DNA from: Rotaria sp. Silwood1
Lineage: Eukaryota; Rotifera; Eurotatoria; Philodinida; Philodinidae
Direction: 5' to 3'
DNA length: 64,000 nt
NCBI GenBank assembly: GCA_905250075.1
Contig: CAJNOP010000118.1
Location: 1 to 64,000, forward strand
The notes beneath the pieces were generated by a model. The model did not search any database. It was not told the origin of the DNA and worked only from the letters and a program-made list of their open reading frames with translations. Shown in pieces: positions 48,640 to 61,641 of this stretch; the stretch's first letter is position 1, and each line of letters starts with the position of its first letter. Both the position numbers and the translations under genes were made by a program.

Positions 48640-49934
48640 CTTCCTATATGAAAATAACAATAAATTATTTCAATAAATAAAATCTTCAAATGCATACTGC
48701 TGAATGAGGAATAGCTTCAAATCTTTCTAAATGTTGTTTTTAGCTGTACCATCCATTATTTCCTTGAGAATAGAAGAGAACAAAATAAAACGAATAATCT
48801 TTTATTTTTTCGTTAATATATATGTAATTGGCCAAAGTTTAATGCACGAAAAATTTTTTTGCTTCAGATTCTATTTTTTCCAAAATGTTCAAGATGTTGT
48901 TTAAATTTCTATTTATAAAATCTAGAATACTTCTTCATTTTAATTATCTGCACTTATCACATGATTACTCAATTCTCAATTTGTTTTTACTTAGGTTAAT
49001 GTTAACAGCAAGTTCGTTTGTTTTTCCAACAGATAATTTTGCTTCGGTAGTTTTAGTTGTTGCTATTTTGATAATAAATATTCAAGAAAATACATAAGAA
49101 GCTTGATAAAAGATAATGTAAACCAATATAGGCTTTATTTACGCCAATAAGAAGATCATCTAACGAGAAATGATTTGTTTATTGTTAACCAATTGAAATT
49201 CAACATGTCTGGAAACATCTCCACTTTGATCCTAATGCTGTAAATTTTTTTCTTATATAGATAAAAAATTCAATGAAGTAAGATTTATGAATGTTTTAAA
49301 AAAGAAAAGAAACATAATTGAATGAAAGAAAGTTATCTTATTGATTGATATTGAAAACTAAAATCGGATCAAGCATGACCGAGTCAATTCGATTGAGTAC
49401 TAATCTCTTTATTTGCTATCAAACCTGTGCGTGGACGTTCACTTTTTTATGAGATTTAGACAGTCATTGTTCTTTGCTCGTATAAAAAAAAGTATTATTT
49501 TACTATTGTAGAGAGTTTTCTTGTGTGCCACTCTATGAATAAAGTGTTTCAATAATAAGTTTGATTGTTTGTTTCTCTCGTGGGGTAATGCTATTCTATG
49601 CCTCCTTTGTACAGCATCAAAGATACAAGGGTTTCATGGACACCCTCTTCGCAGCAAAGTAGAAAAGAAGTATTTTTTTTAGTCATCTACAAGTGTAAGG
49701 ATGTTTTACAATGCAGACCAAAATCAAACACCACTCTAAGAGATGCGATATTTAGAAAAGTTTTGTTTAATTTTCCAATTTTTGGGATCTTAAACACCAT
49801 ATACAACCGAGACCACAAGTTTTAGATTGATCCAATCGAGTTCGAGACAGACTAAGTAAAAAAAAAATACTGCGCTACTTCCCTTACATTCTCCATTCGT
49901 ATGTCTTCTCATGAAAAATTACTTTTGCGTCGAG
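48640..49934. other. intergenic DNA
   Basis: No gene is supported. Confidence 0.5.
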
Positions 49935-50380
49935 ACTATGTGTATGATGTAGATTCAAATGATGTATGAATACCTTGAAAAGAATTCTTGTCGTTAGCTC
50001 ATTGCCACGGAGATACTACACTGTTATGATATTTTTTTTGTCAATGCAGGACCACTAGCAAAAGTAAGTTTCAAATTTCGATTTGAAACTTTGCATAGAG
50101 ACAGATTTGAACAAGAATAGTTTTTTTGAGAAATTGTCAATGCTTGTTGCTGTTCGTATTCTGAGATATCACTGGAATCATAGTGTATCATTTTGCATTC
50201 CACGTATAAATCAGCAGATTTTATCTTCGTATTTCAAAATAGAAACAAATCAAAAGATTCGAAACTTTCACATTAAACTTTTCTCTTTAAGACCTGTCTC
50301 GATGCAAAGCTTTAAGTCAAAATTCGAAATTCAGTGTTCCTGAGGTGGAGCACGACATTTTATTAAAAAATCAATTATAT
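49935..50380 (+). repeat. foldback element, copy 2
   Basis: Its left part (about 49940-50035: ATACCTTGAAAAGAATTCTTG, GCTCATTGCCACGGAGATAC) matches both ends of copy 1 at 51.7-52.2 kb. Its inner arms, TTTCGATTTGAAACTTTGCA (50074-50093) and the inverse near 50291-50330, flank about 180 nt that includes a segment missing from copy 1. The outer right arm fades after 50380. No coding frame for a transposase. It looks like a non-autonomous DNA element or MITE with very long imperfect inverted repeats. Confidence 0.65.
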
Positions 50381-50793
50381 AAAATTTTTTTAAAATAAAA
50401 ATCAACGAAAGCAGAATTGATAATAAGAATATGTGGCTTATAGTCTATTTTGTATCCGTGTATATGTCAGAATGATACCATAACAAAGTTCGTTATGTGG
50501 CTGATACTAGTATGTTCCAGGTTACAGTGACAGCATCTATTTGATCTAATACAATGCCGTAATCTTACCATTATCCTCATCCTTAGCAGCGCTATCCTTG
50601 ACCCACACTCACATTCTCTTACATAAAACGCCAACATGGTCTTTTGGTTAGAATGCATTTATTTGTTTTAGGCATTATAATTATCATAAAAATTAAAATG
50701 AGTCAACTATTGGAGAACTAGAGGCAACTTTACCTGTTTTGTCAAGAGAGGAAGAAGAAGAACTAAAGAAAATTTTATGAAATGGGAAACATC

Positions 50794-52965
50794 TTATTGT
50801 TCAATGTTAAACACAACTTCAAGAGCTAGATGATCTGACGGATAATGGATCGATGGAAGAGCATTTAGTCCAATATCACTTTTGTTTGGAAATTGTAAAA
50901 TAGCCTTGGGTGTAAATCCTTTTGGCTTATAGAAAATATAATCAATCGCTTTACATTGTTCACGTTCGGTTCCATCACGTCCTTTAAATTTCCAAGTAGT
51001 AAATTCTGGTTCCTTATCATTCAGTTTTGTTCTATAAGCACTCTGGAAACCAAAATTTAGAAATTCAGAATAGCAAGGTTCATCCATATCTCCATTAAAA
51101 TCACCAGCTACAATCACATGTTCTCGTGTTGAATATTTCTCGTTTATAAAGTTAACAATGGCTTTGGCCTGATGTGTTCGAGATGTTTTAAATTCCTTTT
51201 TAGATTTAAAGTGAGTTCCAATAAAAAGGATCTCTTTCGATGAATGTTTATGTTTCAGATCAAGAACGGCAAACATCTAAGAAAGATATAGGTACAAAAA
51301 AAAATATTTATTCAAGATAAAGAAACACAAAAGTAAATACATGCTATAAAAATGAAATAAAGAAAGTCAACAAAAAAAACTAGTTCACTATGATATAGTT
51401 ATACTTCTTCGAATTTGAAGTATATATAAAGAAAAAAAGAACAAGAACAAGCATTTAGCTTTTTTTTTTGGGTCGGTTAAGTTTATTTTAATACTCAAAG
51501 TATGTGTATCTTGCGTTGAAAACAATAGAAACAACTTATAATAGAATTACCAATAATATTATCTACTAATAATGAGGTCAATTGTTTTAGGTTCTTCAGT
51601 ATTTGGGTGTTGTATACATTTTTCAATGATACAGGTATCTTAGATTGAAGAAAAAACAACGAGGGAAATCTTCCAACTAATAGATTGCTTTTTGACTTAA
51701 TAGTATGTGCATTATGTAGACCCACATAAGTTATAAATACCTTGACAATGGTTCTTACAATCAGCTTATTGCTACGAAGATAGTACATTTTTACGGTATT
51801 TTTTAAATCGATATCGTGATTCTTCTCAAACACGTCAGAAAAGCTGATTTTCGAATTCCTACAAAAAAAAACTTTTCCTAGAGACAAGCCTTAATCAGAA
51901 TAGTTTCTTTTGCAAGTGTTTCATATCTTATCACTGTTTCAAAAGAGAAGCAAATCAAGAGATCTGAAACTATATCGTTAAGGTGCGTCTCTATACAAAG
52001 TTTCAAATCGAAATTTGAAAAATAGTTTCTCTGGTGTTCCGCAAGGATTCACAGCATTTATTTAAAAATACTGTAACAGTGTGGGATCTTCGTAGCAATA
52101 AGTTAAGGGTAAGATCTCTTTTCAAGGTATTCACTGTTCGTTTAGATCTGCCTCATGCACATAATCTTGATTCAAAAAGTGATTGAGTAATTGAAGGATG
52201 TTCTTCGTAAGATACATATTTGAAAGATTTTATATTTCCTATGCTATCAAATTTTTTATTAAAATGTTTCGATGAGATACATATTATTTTCTAAAAGAAA
52301 TAACAAACCTGTTTTTCGCGTCGACCATCGTCTGGCAACTGTTCTCCATACTCACTGAGTTTCTCGAATACATCAGTTTTATAACACAAAAGTGTGCCAT
52401 CAGGACCTTTGAAATTTTTGGTATCATCTTTAAATAAAAGACATTTCGAATTGGTCTTGGGCACAAAAAAACATGCATAACTGGAAAAGTTTATAAAACA
52501 AGGAAAAATTGAAAATATTTTGAATATATATTTTATTACCCATATTTTGGTAATTCATCTTTAAAAAAACAATCATACATGTCCATTTCTTGCAATGCAC
52601 ATAGATCTGGTCGACGGATAATAATTTGTTCAAGGATACGCCATTTACGTGTTTCAAAATCGACTACCTCATCACTAACACGGACGAAATTGCCCTTAGT
52701 GTATGAGAGTGCTGTAAATATATTAGATACGAATTCTACAGATAAGAATATAGTTGTATACACTTACCTTGAGCAAGAACATTCCATTGAAGTACATGAA
52801 TTGTGGTCTTAGTCGGTGAAACATTAATATCAAATTCCCTTTTGAGACTCTCTGGTTTAATGTGTTGTTTTATTCTATAAATATATTAGAAGAAGTCTGA
52901 ATAATCTGAGATTTGCTTCATTCTTACTCATTTGGAATTGAATTATTGGTCGCTGAAGTTGCCAT
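50794..52965 (-). CDS. nocturnin/CCR4-type EEP-fold phosphatase/nuclease
   Basis: Five exons, 52965-52928, 52874-52768, 52711-52540, 52480-52309 and 51276-50794, join in phase to 323 residues. Endonuclease/exonuclease/phosphatase-fold motifs occur in order: VLQWNVLAQ (Asn44), LCALQEMD (Glu90, Mg2+), IGTHFKSK (His185), VAGDFNGD (Asp222, Asn224), AIDYIFY (Asp275) and YPSDH (Asp311, His312). PSIHYPSDHLALEVVF and the linking blocks fit nocturnin best. Nocturnin removes the 2'-phosphate of NADP(H); its CCR4 relatives are mRNA deadenylases. There is no leucine-rich repeat (CCR4) and no evident mitochondrial presequence in this model. The 1,032-nt intron 4 holds a foldback element. All catalytic residues are present, so the enzyme should be active; the split between NADPH phosphatase and RNA deadenylase cannot be made by eye. 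Confidence 0.9.
51703..52170. repeat. foldback element, copy 1, inside nocturnin-like intron 4
   Basis: The left arm (51703-51900) and right arm (about 51960-52170) are imperfect reverse complements. ATACCTTGACAATGG and GCTTATTGCTACGAAGATA near 51738-51782 are mirrored by TATCTTCGTAGCAATAA-type sequence near 52085-52135. The two arms also resemble the left end of copy 2 (about 49940-50035). The centre (TTTCAAAAGAGAAGCAAATC) aligns with copy 2. It is non-coding and probably mobilised in trans. Confidence 0.7.
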
Positions 52966-55900
52966 GGTATATTTTTTTCAGTAGAATTTATTCACTTTAT
53001 TTACGCAGCAACAAAGGCTTATCTAGACAAAAAAAAAGACGAATCAAAAAGTAATTTTATCTTAACCTTGTTGCTAAAAAACTTTTATGCGATTTCAAGT
53101 ACTACATAAGTATATCTTATAACAAGCAAATATCATCATAATAATCCATCTAAATTATATAAGACATTGTTATGTTCTATCTGACGACCAGTAAACAAAG
53201 TTATTTCTGTACAGAAATTTAAAACGAGATGAAACGGACTAGATTTGTGTCAGTTTAATCCTAAGATCTTCGAGAACTTTATATTACTACGTTCATCAAT
53301 TTTTGCAAATGTCTTTCACTATCTAAGAATAGCTCCAAAAAGATTACAAAAGAAATACTTGTACGAAAGAGTAACATGCTTGATTATACATTCTTTTAGA
53401 AAACAGTGAGAAAAAATTCGAGATGCGCTGAGATCATTGATGAATCCCAATGGATTGATAATTACCTTTGTGACGCATCCTACGAAAAAAATGGGCAATA
53501 GTCATATTGACTAAGCAGTTCAAACAAATTGTTTTCTGTGCTTCAGATTGAACTCTGATATTGAAAAACCAAACGCTTACTTGAAAATTATCCATCCAAC
53601 TAGGTTTCTTAGTTTTGATGAGCTGAAAATAGGAAGATGTTTGTTTAATAGAAGTTCGAATTCAAATAGGGTATAAACACAATCAGAAAAGATCTTATTC
53701 ATTGAGATCCTAAATTTGTACACTTCTCTATTGATATGAGCAATTATCGAAAACCAATTGCAACATCAAGACTTATGGTTTCCATTTATACGTTATAACT
53801 ATCTATTGTTCGGGTTTTTAAACATGAATTGTGTAGTAAACATCAAAGCTGACAAACAATAGTAGATGACACTAGATTACATGATTTCGTCATTAGATTT
53901 ATAATAAAAATTCATTAAAACAATTATTTATTAAATTATAGTGTTAACATAACTGAGTACACCTTAAATATTCAGAAACTTTGAAACTGTTTTTCAGTTT
54001 TCAGAGAAAATTTGTGGAAAATATGATTTTATTTTAAAAATCATTTTTATTATTCACGACTATTGAATATTATATTTTCTCCATTTCAATTCAGTAGCAA
54101 CAAAAAGGAACAACATTCATAATCTGTATGACTTACCAATTATGAATAAATGTTTGTATTCTTGTTTAATAATCTAAAATGAGTAACACTATTATGTAAT
54201 TGTAATTATCAATATGAAAATAATACAACGATCAGCAGATGCCAAATTATTCATAATAATTATATATTGACAACTATTGATATGATCGTAGAATTTGAAA
54301 TCAAAAAATGTTACTATCTTTAAATGTGCAAGCGCATTACGTAAAAAAAAATATATCTTCAGAAAAATAGCAAAACTTGACTGTAAAATAGAAGAATTTG
54401 TCGTACACGTTGAAATAAGTTTCATTTCAATAATACATCACAAACAAACTATTCAATGACTTCATTCTTTTTTTCTGTTGTTGACAATAGAGAAATGAAG
54501 AAGAAAAAAGCAAGTTGCAAGCTATTCATGGACGTAGCAACGGCGCCAGTAACATGCTCGTTGAGTATTGCATGCATGCAACATCCAACAGCTTATGTTT
54601 TTATGTGGCGCCTCATGATTACCTATGTCATGTGGCAAACATAAGAACGTAACACTTTCTTAAACAATAATATATGTTTATTTTCTCAAGGAATCAAATA
54701 AACTAAAATCAGTTGAGAAATGTTTATAGTGTTGATAGATTAGATATCCATATCAAACATGCAGCCGATACCGACTAATGGTCAATCATTATTGATATGT
54801 CTTATCTATTTTTTTTATGTAATAAAATTTCGTTGAAAGTTGATTATGTCAAATCAGTTGTGGAAAATCTCGACCAATCCAACCTTGGACCCACATACAG
54901 AATCCATAGTCATACTTCTTCAATTGAAATGACCAGAAAAATGCGAAGTTGCTGATTTCCTCTCACATAATACTCCAATACAGTCAAATATTGCTCTTTT
55001 TCGACAATGCTTGAAGTGAACAGCACTGGTACGCATCATAGAACAATAGAAAGCGGAATGAACACTCGAAACAACTCACGACTATCCTGGCTCGACCTAT
55101 TGTTGGCCTCTTGGTAAATTTGTTCGATGAGTTGATTCTAAGAAACGAAGGCTGAAAAAATTTATTCTATTATATTTCGACTCTAATATACGTACATTAT
55201 AGGCGCAACAAAATTTTCTAGACTAGAAATATTCAATGATCTTCATTAACATCAAGCGAAAATTTCAAATGTAAATGGAAGAAGAAGTGCTCGATCAATT
55301 GTGTGATTTTCTGTGTAAGAGACCCAACAGATTATAAAAGGAAGAAATTTTAAAGATAGCAGTAATATCGAATGCGATTGAAAAAAAAATTGATCTGGGA
55401 CGACAATATCTGAACTAATTTTGCTTGATTTGAACAGGAATGAAATGGAAATTGAAGAAACTTAAAAGTTTTGTTATGCATACTGTACCATTGATTTCTT
55501 AACGAAACTTGTTTACGTGTAATCATATTCTTTTTATAAAAATAGTTTTTGAGTGAATATGCTCTAGCAGAAAAATCTTCTAAAATCTACCACATGTGAC
55601 GTGACCTACCTTTTATTAAAAAAAAACACAAGAAAATAACGACATTGAATGCTTTTATAATGACGTATGTTGCATCCTTTCTTTTTTCTATTCTTCAGTG
55701 TTATTTGTTTTCTTTTATACCATATGTTATGTTGGTAATGTGCTGCAAGGAGAACAGAAAGAAAAGTTATTGCAAAATCATTAATTTTACCCACACTGAC
55801 AAAAAAAAACTGACGTATCTTTTTTCCATATTACATTATGGAAGAACAGCTACTGATCACCATGATGGGAATTTCCTGCATACTCTCTTATAAATATTTC

Positions 55901-55982
55901 AAGCCAATTGAATACAAGCCGATTCCAATTTTGCGATTAACTCTATTTCAATTAGTCCTGGTTAAAACATTCAATATCTATC
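52966..55982. other. intergenic DNA between divergent genes
   Basis: Shared upstream region of the nocturnin-like gene (-) and the RdRP gene (+). No extra gene is supported. A slightly GC-richer stretch at about 54520-54640 contains GCATGCATGC. N-terminal exons of the RdRP were looked for here and not found. Confidence 0.5.
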
Positions 55983-58900
55983 ATGGAGAATCAAACGAGC
56001 AATCAAAAATCATGGTCAAATTCTTTTCTGGATTCTTACAAAACATTTGGAGCTCAATATGCACTTGAAATGCTCCATTCACTTGGTTCTTCATTTGATA
56101 ATAAATATGTGATGAATGAATCTCTTCAAACAATGATGATTGACTTGGCCAATAAAGACGATAAGTGTTTCTACAAATTGGCTCTGAATGCATATCATAG
56201 TCTTCAAAAAAATGAATCACTTGATTTAATGACTATTTTTAATGAAGATGAATTTGAATACAACAAACATGATTTATTCAAATTCGATGAAGAAAAACAA
56301 GTAAACAATTGTTGAACTAATTAATATTAAATCATTCTATATTTATTTCGATTAGGAAAAAGATGATCTCTATTATGATGTTAATGTTGTTCATGTTACT
56401 CCGTCTTGTATGAAAGTTATGCCACGCGAACGAACTCAAGGTCATCGTGTTCTACGTCATCGTATTTTCACTGATGTTGATGAGTTTTGTTTGGTATACT
56501 TTAAACCAGATAAAGCCGGAGAATATATTAATCAGTGTCGATCTTATGCGATGGTGTTGAAATCAGGTATCGGTATATGTAATATAGACTACCATTTTTT
56601 CGGTGCATCCAATTCGCAACTACGTGAGCATAGTTATTGGTTTGTAAGAGCTAAATCTCACGAAGAAATTGATCAAAAACGAAGACAATTGGGCGATTTT
56701 AGTAAGATTACTAATATCGGAAAATATGTGGCACGTTTAGGTCTTTGGTTTAGCAAGAGTATTCCAACTGGAGTAAGCATCTTTTATTTCTAATTAGCTC
56801 TCAGAATAAATATTTATATCTTCACTCTTTCAGATTACGCTCACTTATACTGAAGACTTCGATCGACATGTTCAAAATGGTGAATATTGTGTTACAAAAA
56901 TCGATGATATTGAGCGTAATGGTTATTGTTTTACAGATGGAAATGGATTTATATCAAAAGGTTTAGCAAGAATTGTGGCCAAAAAACTTGGTTGTCGCAT
57001 AAAAACTTTGAATCATGTATGTATATATTGTGTTTTTGAATCGTTTGACTTTTGAAAAGTTTTTTTTAATCGACTTAGGATATCTATCCATCTGCTTATC
57101 AAATTCGAATGGCTGGCTGTAAAGGTCTTGTCGTTGTTGAACCACAATCCACATTGGATCAATTTTATATTAAATTTCGTGAATCAATGAGAAAGTTCGA
57201 CTCAGATGACTGGAATTTGGACATTTGTGAAACTAGTCAACCGAGTAAGATAGCTTTTTTAAATTTCAAGTATACAGAAAGATCAGAAAACGTACAAATA
57301 CATTGTCAAGAGATCAAACAATCCATGAGGAGTTATACCATTAAACTCTATCGATTTTAAAGAAAAAAAATATTCGAATCAATATCTGAATATGAGAGTG
57401 AGAGTAAGAGTTTATTATTAGATGGATAGTGCACGATGCTAAATGAATATTTACTCAATTTTCGTATTAGTTTTAATTTGAAAATTTTAAACTTATAGGC
57501 ATTCTCATTAATGTTGAGTAGGTCCGTCAACTTTTCAAGAAATACAGTAAATTGTACATGTTGCACATTGTTTCTTATTATCAAAGATTTGCACAAGAGT
57601 TTAGATCGATAATCGATGTCATTCTCATTAGAACATATTCTTTTCTTTTGTAATGAGTCGAATATTTATTGCGTTGCTATTGATAGCAATAGATGACTAA
57701 TTTAAACATACAAGTTTTATTTTGTACGAAAAATGACATCGATAAATTTAACAGTTTTTACTAATTTTTCAAAACTGTCTCACGTATCAGCTAAACAATT
57801 GATCCATATGACTAATTGGAATAAAAATTTACAACAAAACTTAGCGTCGTTTTGAAACAAATCTTATCAGAGATTACTTTTCAAACCATCACTAGGTAGT
57901 AGAGATGTCTTTGACGACATGGTGGCTTTGCCTTTTCTAACATTGCTTTGTTTAATTTTCAACTTTTCAAAAACTTAAGTTTTCATGATCGATTGTACAT
58001 TTTTCATCGTACTATGAAGATTCAATGTTCAAGAAAAATAATTTGATTTTATTATAGTTCCGACCCGACTCAATAATCAAATTATTATAATTATGTCCGA
58101 TCTTGGTGTACCCGACGAGACTTTTCTTCGTCTACAACGCAAGTGGTTTGACGATAAAGAACGACCACCAAATATTACAGAGTAGAAATCTTGTTTTTTG
58201 TCTCGATAATTCAATCTGACGTTAGTTTTTCTTCTTTTTATGTAGACATCTTTTAAAAAATAAGTTACCATTACCAGTAAATGAATGTCGATATATGTTT
58301 GGTTGTGCATTCGAATCCGTTCTTGAACCTGGACAATGCTTTATTCGATATCAGATTGTTGACGACGACGGAAAACCACTCAAAGAACCTCGATTTGAAA
58401 CCGTTGTCGGACGTGTCATTGTTACAAAGAATCCTTGGTTAGTTTCATATTGTTCCTTTTATTTTCTTGTGTTTAAAAACTAAATCTTAATCAATATTTT
58501 AGTCCTTATGCTGGTGATATGCTAGTATTAGAAGCTGTCGATTATCCTGAACTCAATTGTCTAACTGATGTGATCGTATTTTCGACTAAAGACGAACGTA
58601 AGTAGTCGCATTCTTTTTTGTTGTGAATGTAATATAAATATAATTGTAGGACCAGATCCAAATAAAATTGCCGGATCTGATTTAGATGGTGATCATTATT
58701 TTGTACGTTATTTTGTGGAATATTTTGATAATTAGCAATTCGTTTCTTTCTCTTTAAAAAGGTTTATTGGGGTCAAGATTTGCAATTGTCTCGAAAAGTT
58801 GAACCACTCGATTATACATCATTTGCAGCAAAGATTCCTTCAAACTCTAGTCCTATTACTAATGTCAATATTACAAATCATTGTTGTTCATTATTGGGTG

Positions 58901-60551
58901 CTACGAGCTATGGTGAAATTTATAACTTACATGCAAATGTTGTTGAAAAAAATCTAGAAAATTGCGAACAACGTACATGTCAGAAAATTGCCATTGAACT
59001 TGCGACAATGTTTTCAGCTGCCAGTAAATATATTCAAATTTTAAAATGATTTATATTATCATTTCGATTGATTTGTAGTTGATTCTGCTAAAACGGGTTA
59101 TGTCATTGATCGAAAACGTTTAAGTCAAATTCGCAAAACATATGGTACAATATATCCGGATTTTCTGATGAAAAATAACTCATATGAATCTCAATCTATT
59201 GTTGGTAAACTTTATCGACAAGCAATCGAATACAGAAATACAAATCCTGAGAGATTTCGAAATCAAGACATGGATTTGCACGCAAATACATATAACAATG
59301 TAAGAATTTTTAAAATTTCATTATAGCAAGGAAAACTTTTCTGTTGTATAAAATAGAAAACTGATCAGTTTATATTCATAAGAAAATTGTAAAAATGGAA
59401 TGCAAGTTTTTGTTTAAAAACTCTTTGTAATTCTATTCTATTGTATTTATTATATGAGTTATAAAATAGCTACAGTGTATACATGTCTTTTACTAGTTAA
59501 AATTACTATAGTGTATATTGTAAATTGACTTTTTGATCAAAAGTAGTTCTTAGCAGTGTGTCTATAATTTCATTTAGGTAAACGCCACAATTTAGTTCAA
59601 TATTATAGGAATTCGTGAAAAACTATTGATTCATCATTCTATCTAATTTTTTTGATCCTTTAAAAAATTTCTTCAATAGTCTTAAACAACACTGAGATAT
59701 AATTTCTAAAGCCATATTCGAAAAGTTCACAATATATTGGTCTTAGTTCATAGTTTTTGACTTCTCAGAAACACTTTCAAGAGATTCAAAAATAAACAAA
59801 TGCTTTGTTTCAAAATTTTCAGTCCATCCGTTATATATAATTAGGAACTGCAGTAGTTCGGTAGTTTTCATCTTTCTTGCACATTATCAAAATTAACTTT
59901 TGATAAGATAGTTGACATTTTGACAATTGATAAGTAAGCGTTTGAACATGGAAACTTCACAGGTATCGAAACAAATACTCAAATAACTATATAATGTGGG
60001 TGGCGCATCGTTTTCTATTTTTAGTATTCTTGGTACAAATATTTTGTAGTTCTTTTGGTTTTTATTTAGTTTCGAATGAAGAATATTTATTCGTATGTCG
60101 AAATACGTACTGCATTGAACATCGATCCACATATTATTTATCAAGAATTGAAATATTTTTGTGGTGATAAAGTTCCAGATGAAAGTAAAATAGCAAAATG
60201 TGTTGCCATTTATAAAAAGAAGAATGAACATATTGAACAATCAATTGAATGTAAAATAAAAACTGAAAATAATCATGCGCTACAGTCTAGCACAGCATTC
60301 ACATATCCACTTTCATATTCATCTGCCTTCTCTTACCTTGTTTCTTTGTGTTTTGGCTTATATTTTCTTAGTTTTATTTCTATATTTCTCACCTTCTGGC
60401 TTCTTTTTAAGCGATGTACAGAATGTTCATGAATACTTTTTTTCTCTCAGATTGTACTGACGATGAACGTGTGTTCAATCATGTTATTACGCAATGTTTC
60501 AAAAGGCAATATACAAAACTTGAAAAGAAAAGCAAATTTGTTGTGAAATAA
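55983..60551 (+). CDS. eukaryotic RNA-dependent RNA polymerase (RdRP), 12 exons
   Basis: Exons 55983-56300, 56356-56772, 56834-57016, 57079-57244, 58058-58181, 58246-58437, 58503-58597, 58650-58702, 58762-59023, 59079-59299, 60070-60250 and 60451-60551 join in phase to 770 residues. It copies RNA templates into double-stranded RNA that feeds small-RNA silencing. Family blocks in order: VTPSCMKVMPRER, FFGASNSQLREHSYWF, NIGKYVARLGLWFS, FTDGNGFIS, YQIRMAGCKGLVVV, LNNQIIIIMSDLGVP, then the metal-binding catalytic motif GSDLDGDHYFVYWG with Asp509, Asp511 and Asp513, and DSAKTG. All catalytic aspartates are present. The protein is shorter than typical cellular RdRPs (about 1,000-1,400 residues): the N-terminal RNA-binding region is missing from this model. 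The frame is open to an acceptor-like AG at 55954-55955, so further 5' exons are possible. Introns 4 and 10 are about 0.8 kb, the others 45-66 nt. Confidence 0.93.
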
Positions 60552-60832
60552 ATTGTCAAGCAGAATGGAAAAAGTTAAATTGATTTGTAGAGTTTCTCTA
60601 ATTTCTGTTTAATTTCATTGATGACTCAATCGATTTTCCCTCGAGTGAATCCAAAGTTGATCTTTTTCTAGCATCTTTGATCGAAGATTGTATGCCATAG
60701 ATCCAATTGATTGACATAATTTAGTCTGATTGGTGAGCTTCAGGAAAAGTAGTCACATTGCTCCTGACTTTCGCCGTTTCAACAACGACAAAAATTGAAT
60801 ATGACAATACAACTGTTGAGCCACTGATAATG

Positions 60833-60880
60833 GATGGGTGTGCATGTGAGTAGATTCGATACCTATACCCACACCCCATC
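60833..60880. repeat. G-rich/C-rich hairpin
   Basis: GATGGGTGTGCATGTGAGTA (60833-60852) pairs imperfectly with ATACCTATACCCACACCCCA and the following TC (60859-60880), with a loop of about 6 nt. Same motif as the hairpins at 7.2, 33.7, 34.1 and 42.0 kb. Confidence 0.6.
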
Positions 60881-61395
60881 TTGCTAGATGTTAGATTCTG
60901 AGCTCGATTTCTATATTGTTTTTGCTTGTAATTTTGAGCTAAGTATATTACAAGAATCTTGTTTGAAACTAGTTGAATAACAAGATCTACTTGTTATTGT
61001 GTACTTCTTGAAAATTTTCGAGCTTAAATATCTAGTAATTCTTTCATTCTTGAAAATTATTACTGAATTATTGATTAGAGAAGAATATTACATTATGCAT
61101 TTGTTTTTGCAAAAAAAATCAATTCAAAAGTTGTACGTGTAAATTTGACTTACAATCTACGATAAGAATATATGTATTTCGAATTTCTAAGATTTATGTA
61201 CTGCTTATGATAGTCTTTTCAAGATAATAGGCAGTGAAATAAAATGAAAAAAAACAACAGATAATTCAAATCAAACACATCTACGCTAACTTTATTAAAT
61301 ATTTGTTTGTTTTTTCCGATCGCATCAACTTTTTTTTGTAATGATAACGAAGGAACCATTGAGAGATAAATACTTGGTGTTCTAGTTATAGAAAA

Positions 61396-61433
61396 AGCGA
61401 ATTCGCTCATCCTACATCAAATATTTGATGTAG
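61396..61433. promoter_or_regulatory. two adjacent perfect palindromes upstream of the SDR gene
   Basis: AGCGAATTCGCT (61396-61407) is a perfect 12-nt palindrome. Four bases later, a perfect 22-nt palindrome with half-site CTACATCAAAT spans 61412-61433. They lie about 210 nt upstream of the start at 61642. A dimeric transcription-factor site is one reading; a hairpin relic is another. Confidence 0.4.
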
Positions 61434-61641
61434 AAGAAGAAAAAATTTCTTTTCTTTCGGACGGGAAAAAATGCGTAATCTTTTACTCTTTTTTTTTCAA
61501 AATGTTGTTTTTGTTGTCATTGTAGAACACGTTGACTCGATAGAGCAAGGGATAGTACTTGGTACATGAGTATACTCAAACATAGCAAAAATTATTTCTT
61601 TGTGAAATTAAATTAGATTTTTCTTTTGAAACTATACTGAA

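Larger units (their letters stand above)
60552..61641. other. intergenic DNA with hairpin and palindromes
   Basis: 3' side of the RdRP gene and promoter side of the SDR gene. It holds a G-rich/C-rich hairpin (60833-60880) and two perfect palindromes (61396-61433). Confidence 0.5.

Noticed and set aside
54456-54644. 62-codon frame in the divergent promoter region
   Set aside because: No domain, no conserved pattern; more likely upstream regulatory sequence.
55080-55150. Reverse-strand stretch reading like a short peptide (QLIEQIYQEANN...)
   Set aside because: Interrupted soon on both sides and matches no family I know; not separable from chance.
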